64,000 nt of DNA from assembly GCF_002943565.1 (NCBI RefSeq), contig NZ_PJCH01000016.1, positions 62,001 through 126,000 on the forward strand, read 5' to 3'. This stretch comes from Hyphococcus luteus (GTDB lineage: Bacteria > Pseudomonadota > Alphaproteobacteria > Caulobacterales > Parvularculaceae). Made by a program: the position numbers and the translations under genes. Below the pieces are notes generated by a model that was not told the DNA's origin, did no database searches, and saw nothing but the letters and a program-made list of their open reading frames with translations. Shown piece after piece: positions 34,706 through 42,102 of this stretch; within the stretch, counting starts at the first letter, position 1, and each line of letters begins with the position of its first letter.

Positions 34706-37700
34706 AGTCGCCCGCCAGCGAGCCGCCGCGTTACACAAAGCGCTCGTTGATGGTGGCGCGAGCCCGAATGATCCCTATGCCTTTGTTCTTCGCGAAGCCG
34801 AGCGACGTGATATCGAAGTCCGATCCTATCCTCCAGGAGACCAGATGCTGGAGGGAGGGCGCGCCCTCCTCGATCCCGAAGCCCGTTCGATACGCCATGA
34901 GCAAACAGGCGATAGATTTCTCGACGCCTTCTTCGTAGCTCACGAAATCGGCCACGATGAATTTGGCGGCCGTGTCGATCTCTCGGCGACGTCCGAAATG
35001 GACCTTGCGCGCTCGGCTGATCCCGCCGCGACGGGCGCCGACCGGGTAGTCGATTACAGCCAAAAGGCCCGCCAGGAAGTCCAGATGGACCTATTCGCGA
35101 GGGAGTTTCTGCTGCCCCGCCCGGTCGCCAGACAGTGGCATGTCGAACACGGAATGTCAGCCGCCAAGATCGCTGAAAAGCTCGGCGCTCCTTACGATAT
35201 GGTCGCCGTGCAACTCTTCGACGCACTCCTCCTGCCAGACGTGCAGCTTGAGCAAGTAAAACCAGCCTCGCCAAAGCCGCTCAATGTAAAGCAATCAGAT
35301 GCAGCATCCCACGACGGACCCGCCCTTTTGCTAAGGGCCGGTCCCGGCACCGGTAAAACCCAGACCCTGATCGGTCGCCTCTCCTCCTTGAAGGACAAAT
35401 CGATCGATCCCGCCTCTATCCTTGTGCTGACCTTTTCCAACAAGGCTGCCGAGGAGATGACAAACCGGGCAATGCAGGTTTGGCCAGATGCGGCGGGCTC
35501 GCTTTGGATCGGTACGTTCCACGCCTTCGGGCTCGACCTTATCCGGCGGTTTCATGATCGTCTTGATTTGCCTCAGGATCCGAGGCTCCTCGATGCCGCC
35601 GAAGCGATTTCCCTTCTGGAAAATGAGTTTGCACGTCTCGATCTCAAGCATTTCCGCGATCTCTGGGATCCGACCGATAAGCTGCGCGATATCCTTTCCG
35701 CAATTTCACGCGCAAAGGATGAGGTTGCCGACGCTGATCTTTATGCGGCGCTTGCGCAAACCATGCGTGACACCGCCACGAACGATGACGATCGTATCCG
35801 AGCGGAAAAATGTCTGGAGATTGCGACCATCTACCAGACCTACGAAATCCTGAAGGCACAACACGGGGCGGTTGATTTCGGCGATCTCGTCGCCCGACCC
35901 GCCTCACTTCTCGAAAACGACTCTTCTGTGCGGAATCAGCTCCGAACGAGATATAAACATATCCTCGTCGACGAGTATCAGGACGTCAATCGCGCAAGCG
36001 TCCGCCTCCTGACCGCACTCAAGCCAAGCGGCGAAGGGCTCTGGGTCGTCGGTGACAGCAAGCAGTCAATCTACCGATTCCGCGGCGCATCCTCATACAA
36101 TATGTCGCGTTTCGGTAATGAGGATTTCCCAGGCGGCGTGGTCAAGGATCTGCTGACCAATTATCGTTCGCGCCAGGAGATCTGCGATGCTTTCGCCGGC
36201 TTCGCCTCCCAAGAAATGATCGCAGCGGAGCCTGGTTTCTCCGTAGATGCGCACCGCGGCGCTTCCGGTCTCAAGCCGCTGCTCGTCACGGTCGGTACAA
36301 AAGACGACGAACTGGAAGAGATCGCAGCACGCATTAAAGCGCTTGAGGCAGCTGGCGTTCCGTATAAAGATCAGGCGGTTCTCTGCAAGGCGAATGATCG
36401 CCTTTCCGAAGTTGCCGGAGGGCTTGAAGGTCGCGGCGTGCCTGTCCTTTTTCTCGGCCCGCTCTTTGACCGACCAGAAGTCAAGATCGCTCTTTCTCTA
36501 CTTTCGTTGTTGGTCGATCCGCGCGCCATGGGCCTCGCCGCTACCTCTCGGCTCCCCGAATTCTCAATCCCACTCAACGACATCGCAGAGTGTGCCAGCG
36601 TCCTGGCGACGGCATCGGGACTCGCACCGCTCGAATGGAAGACTCGCCTCGCCGAGTCGAGCGTGCTTTCCAGGTCCGGAAAAGTCGGCTTTGACGGATT
36701 GGTGGAGGCGTTACGGGATTTGTCGCCCGAAACAACGCCCTGGCGCGCCTTCGCCTCCATCTATCTCGATCATTCCCGTCTCGCTGCCAAGGCCCATCAT
36801 GACATCGCCGCCGGAAACCCGCTTCCGGCAATCGCCTTATGGCAGTTCCAGAATTTCCTTAGATCAGCGCGTTACGAACGGCGCGGATTTCCGATTACGG
36901 ATCTCCTGAACCACATCCGCCGCCTCGTGGTGCTGGCAGATGAACGTGAACTTCGTGACCTTCCCGCCGCCGCTCAATCATTGAATGCCGTTCGCCTGCT
37001 GACTATCCACAAGAGCAAGGGGCTGGAGTTCAAAGCGTTGCACTTGCCGTCATTGACGAAAGGCTCGCTTCCTCAACACGCAGGACAGATGCGCGGACTT
37101 CCGCCGCCAGACGGCATGATCGAAAGTGCGCCGCATCGGGGTGAAGACGCCCTCAAATCCGGGCATGACGAAGAACAGGAATGTTTGTTCTTTGTCGCGC
37201 TGTCCCGTGCCGAAGATCGCCTCATTCTTTACGCCCCGTCCTTGCAAAAGGGAGGACGGCGTCAAAACCGTTCGCCCTTCATTGATCGCATTGCCGATCT
37301 CCTGGTGTCCGAAAAACCCTTATCCGGCAACGGCGCCGACACGTCGCCGGAGCGAAGGGTCGAGGTCTCCTTTGACAGCCCTCTCACGATCTCTCCGGCG
37401 CAGCTTGCCCTCTTCGAGAAATGTCCTCGGAGATTCTTTTACACCCATGTCCTGCGGCTCGGCGGGCGGCGCACAGAAACCCCTTACATGAAAATGCACG
37501 CTTCGGTTCAGTCGGCCATCGATGCATTGCTTCGCGGGGATGACGACGATTTCGAGCGTCACTGGGCGGAACGGGGACCGGCGGACGATCCGAACGCCGC
37601 CGCCTATAAAGCGGCGGCGGAAAGGCTCCTTGGCTATTTGAAACGGCTGCGTGACGGCGATGAGCCGCTTCCGCTGGAAGAACTGAGCTTTGACATTGGC

Positions 37701-38069
37701 GACGCAAAGATCGTCGTGAGGCCCCATGATCGCGTCCGCGCCAGAGATGGCCGCATCATACTGCGCCGCATCTGGACCGGCCGCCAGACTTCCGGCGCGA
37801 TGGAAGATCTCGACGCCACGGCTTTCCAGCTGGCTGGCGGCACCTCAGCCAATATTCAGTTCGTCTTTCTGACGGACGAGATCGCCGAGCCGGTGCACCT
37901 CACAGGCACCAAGCTAAATAATCGTCGGGATCGGATCGAAACGGTTGTCGCCGCTATCCAAGTGGGATCATTTCCCGCCGCACCGAGCCGCTCCTGCCCT
38001 CGCTGCCCTCACTTCTTTATCTGCTCCGACCCGCCTGCCGGTCGGCTTCTTAAAAAAAACCTCTTCTGA
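34692..38069 (+). CDS. ImmA/IrrE protease fused to UvrD-type helicase with AddB-like Fe-S domain
   Basis: This 1125-residue protein has three parts. The N-terminus (about 1-170) is an ImmA/IrrE-type metalloprotease with the zinc motif HEIGH at 84-88. Then comes an SF1 UvrD/AddA-like helicase: Walker A GPGTGKT (217-223), motif II DEYQD (427-431), [17 protein letters not shown] and [15 protein letters not shown]. The C-terminal PD-(D/E)XK-like region has an AddB/Cas4-type cysteine set: Cys911, then Cys1102, Cys1105 and Cys1111 (CX2CX5C). The nuclease core reads [20 protein letters not shown], so the usual catalytic DxK is missing and nuclease activity is doubtful. It overlaps the upstream gene. 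Confidence 0.85.
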   Translation: MDPLEVARQRAAALHKALVDGGASPNDPYAFVLREAERRDIEVRSYPPGDQMLEGGRALLDPEARSIRHEQTGDRFLDAFFVAHEIGHDEFGGRVDLSATSEMDLARSADPAATGADRVVDYSQKARQEVQMDLFAREFLLPRPVARQWHVEHGMSAAKIAEKLGAPYDMVAVQLFDALLLPDVQLEQVKPASPKPLNVKQSDAASHDGPALLLRAGPGTGKTQTLIGRLSSLKDKSIDPASILVLTFSNKAAEEMTNRAMQVWPDAAGSLWIGTFHAFGLDLIRRFHDRLDLPQDPRLLDAAEAISLLENEFARLDLKHFRDLWDPTDKLRDILSAISRAKDEVADADLYAALAQTMRDTATNDDDRIRAEKCLEIATIYQTYEILKAQHGAVDFGDLVARPASLLENDSSVRNQLRTRYKHILVDEYQDVNRASVRLLTALKPSGEGLWVVGDSKQSIYRFRGASSYNMSRFGNEDFPGGVVKDLLTNYRSRQEICDAFAGFASQEMIAAEPGFSVDAHRGASGLKPLLVTVGTKDDELEEIAARIKALEAAGVPYKDQAVLCKANDRLSEVAGGLEGRGVPVLFLGPLFDRPEVKIALSLLSLLVDPRAMGLAATSRLPEFSIPLNDIAECASVLATASGLAPLEWKTRLAESSVLSRSGKVGFDGLVEALRDLSPETTPWRAFASIYLDHSRLAAKAHHDIAAGNPLPAIALWQFQNFLRSARYERRGFPITDLLNHIRRLVVLADERELRDLPAAAQSLNAVRLLTIHKSKGLEFKALHLPSLTKGSLPQHAGQMRGLPPPDGMIESAPHRGEDALKSGHDEEQECLFFVALSRAEDRLILYAPSLQKGGRRQNRSPFIDRIADLLVSEKPLSGNGADTSPERRVEVSFDSPLTISPAQLALFEKCPRRFFYTHVLRLGGRRTETPYMKMHASVQSAIDALLRGDDDDFERHWAERGPADDPNAAAYKAAAERLLGYLKRLRDGDEPLPLEELSFDIGDAKIVVRPHDRVRARDGRIILRRIWTGRQTSGAMEDLDATAFQLAGGTSANIQFVFLTDEIAEPVHLTGTKLNNRRDRIETVVAAIQVGSFPAAPSRSCPRCPHFFICSDPPAGRLLKKNLF

Positions 38070-38078
38070 CTTACCGGT

Positions 38079-38132
38079 TCGCGCCACCGGGCGCGATTGA
38101 CCTTCTGCAAGCGGGCGCGAGGTCGCGCTCGC
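38079..38132 (+). promoter_or_regulatory. Tandem GC-rich hairpins between the helicase and ubiquitin-like genes
   Basis: Two stem-loops fill the 85-base gap. The first is TCGCGCC (38079-38085) with GGCGCGA (38090-38096) around a four-base loop. The second is GCGGGCGCGA (38111-38120) with TCGCGCTCGC (38123-38132), ten pairs including one G-U and a two-base loop as drawn. Neither is followed by a T-run, so they could be weak or factor-dependent terminators or mRNA processing sites that set off the ubiquitin-like cassette. Confidence 0.45.
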
Positions 38133-38154
38133 CCCAATAGAAGGACTTTGTTTA

Positions 38155-39069
38155 GTGACTGATTTTCCTGACGAAAACGATGTCGACGACCTCGCCGAGG
38201 CCGTCCGCGACAATCGCCCCCTGCGTGCTGGGGCTCGCTTCCGCGTGCTCATGGCAGATGAGACGCTCGACTTCAAGCCCGTCATCTTTGACGACCCGAA
38301 GCCGCTCGGCCGCCAATTCGTTGAAGCGGTCGGCGGGGCGCCCGTTCACGAATATGTCGCGATCGCCATTCTGCCCGATGGCGATTTCGAGGATATCCGA
38401 CTCGATGAGCAGTATGATCTACGCGGCCGCGGTGCCGAGCGCGTGCTCGTCGTCCGGACCGACCGGAAATTTCTCTTCAAGATCGACGACGCTGATCTTG
38501 AATGGCCGCGCCGTTTCATCAGCGGTTTCGTTGCGAAAAAACTCGCCCGACTCGCGCCCAACTACGCGCTCTGGCTCGACGTTCCGGGCGGCCACGACCA
38601 AAAGATCCAGGATTGCGATCTCATCGATCTCGGCAAGCCGGGCGTTGAGCGCTTTATCTCGATTATCGACGAAACGACCGAAGGACGGGAGCTGATCCCG
38701 TCCGCGGACCGCAGCTTCCTCGAGAGTCACGACGTCGCCTTCGAGGTGCTCAACGAGGGCGGGAAGATCGCCGTGATTCTCGAGGACTTTCCGCTTCCGG
38801 ACGGCAAGTTCGATCACGCGACCGCCGACATTTTGATCATCTTGCCGCCGGGCTATCCGGACGTGGCGCCCGATATGTTCTACACCTCGCCGCGCCTCAA
38901 ACTCGCCAGCATCGGACGTGAACCGCGGGCCGCCAACGCCGCTTACGATTTCGGCGGCCGTACATGGCAGCGCTGGTCTCGCCACTGCAACGCCTGGCGG
39001 CCCGGCATTGACGGGCTGCAGACCATGGTCGCCCGCGTACGTCGCGCCCTTGAAGAAGCGCGCGCCTGA
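38155..39069 (+). CDS. Tandem ubiquitin-like domains fused to a prokaryotic E2 (family E)
   Basis: A 304-residue protein. Residues about 28-100 and 104-170 are two beta-grasp repeats of the multiubiquitin type, the second ending DLIDLGKPGVERFISI. Residues about 178-304 match prokaryotic E2 family E: LIILPPGYPDVAPDMFY and then TWQRWSRHCNAWRPGID. Cys278 is the only cysteine in the E2 part and the candidate catalytic residue. There is no terminal diglycine, so a ubiquitin-like unit could only be released by processing within the chain. The GTG start has GAAGGA upstream. The stop overlaps the E1-JAB gene by one base. Confidence 0.8.
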   Translation: MTDFPDENDVDDLAEAVRDNRPLRAGARFRVLMADETLDFKPVIFDDPKPLGRQFVEAVGGAPVHEYVAIAILPDGDFEDIRLDEQYDLRGRGAERVLVVRTDRKFLFKIDDADLEWPRRFISGFVAKKLARLAPNYALWLDVPGGHDQKIQDCDLIDLGKPGVERFISIIDETTEGRELIPSADRSFLESHDVAFEVLNEGGKIAVILEDFPLPDGKFDHATADILIILPPGYPDVAPDMFYTSPRLKLASIGREPRAANAAYDFGGRTWQRWSRHCNAWRPGIDGLQTMVARVRRALEEARA

Positions 39070-40466
39070 TGACTGAGCTCGACCTCATTCTGCAGGCGCC
39101 GCACGAGGCCGATATTCGGTCCTTGCTGTCGATGGGAGCCGGCGTCGAAACCGCCGGCTACCTCCTTTTTGGCCTCGCCGACATCGCCGCGGACCCCTGG
39201 AGCGGGCGTCCGCGGCGGCGTTTCGTCTCGCACGCGTTTCGCTCCATTCCCGCAGCGCACGCGGTATCGGCCTCAGCCGTCCATGTCACCTGGTCGACGG
39301 ACGGCTTCATGCGGCTACTAGGCGACGCCGTAAATGAGGGGCTCATTCCCGCCATCGTGCACACCCACCCCGGAGGTCCCGCCGCATTTTCCGGCCAGGA
39401 CGACCGTAATGAAGCGGAGCTTGCGCGAACGGCCTCGCTGAAAGGCGCTCCGGGGTTAATCAGCCTCCTAATTAATGGCGAGGGCTTGATCGCCGCACGG
39501 TATTGGGCCGGGCGAGATCGGCACGAACCAATCTCCCGCATTCTACATGCCGGTTCGCGGATTACGATTACAGAGACGGCGGGCCCTGGCGTCTCGCCGG
39601 ACTTCCTCGATCGTCAAATCCGTCTTTTCGGGGATAGGGCCAATGCGACGATCGCAAATCTTCGGTGCGGCGTAGCCGGCGGCGGCGGGACGGGCAGCGC
39701 AGTGCTTCCGCTGCTAATGCGTCATGGCGTGCGCAACGCCATATTGTTCGAAAAGGATGCTGCGGACCATTCCAATCTCAATCGTCTCCACGGCGCCCGC
39801 CGCACTGACGCCGATGTGGGGGCGCCGAAAGCCGAGATCCATCAACGCACTGTCCGTGAAGCCGATCTAGGCATGAATCTCGTCACACTGAACGCTTTCG
39901 CAGGCGATCCGGAAAGTTGGGATGCATTGAAGGCCTGCGACGTGATCTTTTCTTGTACGGACGATCACGCCGGCCGTCTCTTTCTCAACCGGTTCAGTCG
40001 TTTCTACGGCATCCCCGTTATCGATGTGGGTCTCGCGATGCAGCGGCGCACTGACGGCGGTTTCGACCTTTTTGCGCGGGTCTCGACGCTTGTGGCGGGA
40101 CATGCCTGCCTCGTCTGCGGAAACAATGTCAATCCCCGCCGCGCCCGAGAAGAAACCCTGATGCGACGCGATCCGGACGCCTACGAGGCGTTGAAAAAGG
40201 AAGCCTATGTGCTGGGCGAAGGCGAGCCTGCGCCTGCCGTCGCCGCTTTCACGACGGAAGCAGGCTGTCTAGCGATTGGCGAACTCCTTGCCGCGGTGAC
40301 CGGGTTTCATGGCGACTCCGGCATGCGCCCCGTCCGTATCCGGCGGTTTCACGCCTGCGACGACCGGTTTCCAGCGATCGCAAAGAGTCCAGAGTGCCCG
40401 GCTTGCGAAGCGACCTCCACGCTGGGCCGCGGCGACTGCGATCCCTTTTTGGACATGGTGACGTGA
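39069..40466 (+). CDS. JAB-type deubiquitinase fused to a ThiF/E1-like activating enzyme
   Basis: This 465-residue fusion begins with a JAB/JAMM metalloprotease domain: Glu27, and HTHPGGPAAFSGQD giving His98, His100, Ser108 and Asp111, a complete zinc site. From about residue 180 it is a ThiF/MoeB-like E1: GGGGTGS (204-210) for ATP, then KDAADHSNLNR, and structural zinc pairs CLVC (347, 350) and CPAC (443, 446). Cys in TTEAGCLAIGEL is a candidate catalytic residue. One chain thus offers activation and deconjugation of a ubiquitin-like protein, whose substrate is encoded immediately upstream. Confidence 0.88.
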   Translation: MTELDLILQAPHEADIRSLLSMGAGVETAGYLLFGLADIAADPWSGRPRRRFVSHAFRSIPAAHAVSASAVHVTWSTDGFMRLLGDAVNEGLIPAIVHTHPGGPAAFSGQDDRNEAELARTASLKGAPGLISLLINGEGLIAARYWAGRDRHEPISRILHAGSRITITETAGPGVSPDFLDRQIRLFGDRANATIANLRCGVAGGGGTGSAVLPLLMRHGVRNAILFEKDAADHSNLNRLHGARRTDADVGAPKAEIHQRTVREADLGMNLVTLNAFAGDPESWDALKACDVIFSCTDDHAGRLFLNRFSRFYGIPVIDVGLAMQRRTDGGFDLFARVSTLVAGHACLVCGNNVNPRRAREETLMRRDPDAYEALKKEAYVLGEGEPAPAVAAFTTEAGCLAIGELLAAVTGFHGDSGMRPVRIRRFHACDDRFPAIAKSPECPACEATSTLGRGDCDPFLDMVT

Positions 40467-40467
40467 T

Positions 40468-40842
40468 ATGAAGAGCTTGTTCATCAATATCGTCCGCCGC
40501 CTTGGGTTCCTGAAGGCGGATTTTATCGCCGAGACGAGGCCGCGCCTTCCCAGACAGGACGGATCCGTCTCGCCGGATTTCGTGCTCGCCAAGGACGGCG
40601 GGATCAAAAAATGGGCGTCCTTGCGCTGTCCTGGCGGCTGCGGACGACGGATCGATCTCTCACTCAACCCTCATCAGCGGCCTCGCTGGTCCGTCACCCT
40701 TGATTGGTGGCGACGCCCGACCGTCAGCCCATCGGTTCACCAGCGAAACGCCTGCGGGTGCCATTTCTGGATAAAAAGGGGCCAGGTGAACTGGTGCAAG
40801 AACGGACGGCCGCAAATGCACTTGAATGCCGCGAAGAAATAA
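40468..40842 (+). CDS. DUF6527 protein of the ubiquitin-like cassette
   Basis: A 124-residue protein starting one base after the E1-JAB stop. It has the DUF6527 pattern: a hydrophobic basic N-terminus (LFINIVRRLGFLKADFI), KKWASLRCPGGCGRRIDLSL, RWSVTLDWWRRPTVSPSV, then ACGCHFWIKRGQVNWC. Cys54, Cys58, Cys96, Cys98 and Cys110 could bind zinc. The family is found next to prokaryotic E1/E2/JAB genes; a RING-like or substrate-binding role is possible but unproven. Tight spacing supports one operon of three genes. Confidence 0.75.
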   Translation: MKSLFINIVRRLGFLKADFIAETRPRLPRQDGSVSPDFVLAKDGGIKKWASLRCPGGCGRRIDLSLNPHQRPRWSVTLDWWRRPTVSPSVHQRNACGCHFWIKRGQVNWCKNGRPQMHLNAAKK

Positions 40843-40972
40843 CTTGCGGGAATAAGGCTTTGGGTGGTGTTTTGAAGAAGTTATTGTCGCCTTTACAGCG
40901 GCGATTTCTGATCCGCTATTTCCTCAGATCGCGCATTGTCTGCGCCCTGAGAAGGAGAGTTTGGAGATTCCG

Positions 40973-42102
40973 ATGGCCTTTCGCCTGATTCATGCGTCTG
41001 ACCTACACCTCGGTAGGCGGTTTGCAAATATTCCGCAGCCGCCGGACGGAAATATCCGTGGTCGGCTCATGGAGGCGCGGCATGCGTCGATTTCCCGAAT
41101 TGCAAAGGTTGCTCATGACAGAAATGCAAAGCATATCCTCCTCGCAGGGGATACGTTCGACACCGCAACGCCCTCAGATTCGGTGGTGCGGCAGGCCCTT
41201 ACCGCCATGGGTGAGAATGCGGACATTCACTGGTGGCTCCTGCCCGGCAATCACGACAATCTGAAGGATGCAGAGCCTCTCTGGGAAACGATCACACGCG
41301 ACGCGCCCGCGAATGTACACGCGCTGGCCGACGCGTCGGCCGTCGAACTGGCGCCTAAGATATTTCTTTTCCCCTGCCCGGTCGCTTTTCGTTCCTCTGG
41401 ACGCGATCTGACAGCGAACTTAATGGATATACCGGCGACAAAGGGCGCCTTGCGGATCGGTCTCGCGCATGGTGGCGTCGTCGATTTACCGACAGCGGTG
41501 CTCACATTCCGCCCGACAGAGACCGTAGCGCCCGGCTCGATTATCTTGCGCTTGGCGACTGGCACGGACGTCTCCAAATCAGCGATCGCACACATTATAG
41601 CGGCAGCCCCGAACAGGATCGGTTCAAGCATGGACGGCGCGGTGTCTGCCTGAGCGTGACATTAGAAGGTCCTGGCGCGCCGCCTACGGTCGAAGAGGTC
41701 GAGACGGGCGCGTTTCTGTGGATCAACACCGAATTACCGCTTCTTCCGAACACGGATTGTGCACGAGCGCTGGAGGCGGTGTTACCAGATGAAGGCCGCC
41801 GCGACATTCTGATCCGCGTCCGAGCGACAGGCTGGGCCAGTCTGCAACAGCAAGCGGATTTGCGCCAGGCGGCTGCTCGTCTCGGGCCGGACTTTGCGCA
41901 CTTCGACTTTGATACGAATATGCTCGGCACAACCTACGACGACGCCGACCTCGATGACATCGACAAGGCAGGCGCGCTCCGGCTTGCTGCAAATCGCCTA
42001 AAAGAAGGCACCGAGTCGGAAACGCTATCCGCAGAGGAACGCGCTGTGTCGGCTGGCGCTCTCGCCCGCTTGTATGCATATGTGAAGGAGGCGGCGGAAT
42101 GA
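40973..42102 (+). pseudogene. SbcD/Mre11-like nuclease gene with a one-base frameshift
   Basis: The first part (from ATG 40973, TTGGAG upstream) encodes metallophosphoesterase motifs DLHLG, GDTFD, GNHDN and AHGG. The frame then runs out of register. Reading one frame over from about 41485 gives FTDSGAHIPPDRDRSARLDY followed by LALGDWHGRLQ, the missing last catalytic motif (GDWH), and continues to the stop at 42102. The break is at the TTT run 41485-41487: one extra T would restore a single 376-residue SbcD-like protein. Either a real mutation or a sequencing error in a homopolymer. The repaired gene overlaps the SbcC-like gene by ATGA. Confidence 0.85.

Noticed and set aside
41485-41491. Programmed -1 frameshift in the sbcD-like gene
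   Set aside because: The local CGATTTA does not fit an X-XXY-YYZ slippery heptamer with good re-pairing; a one-base deletion explains the data better.
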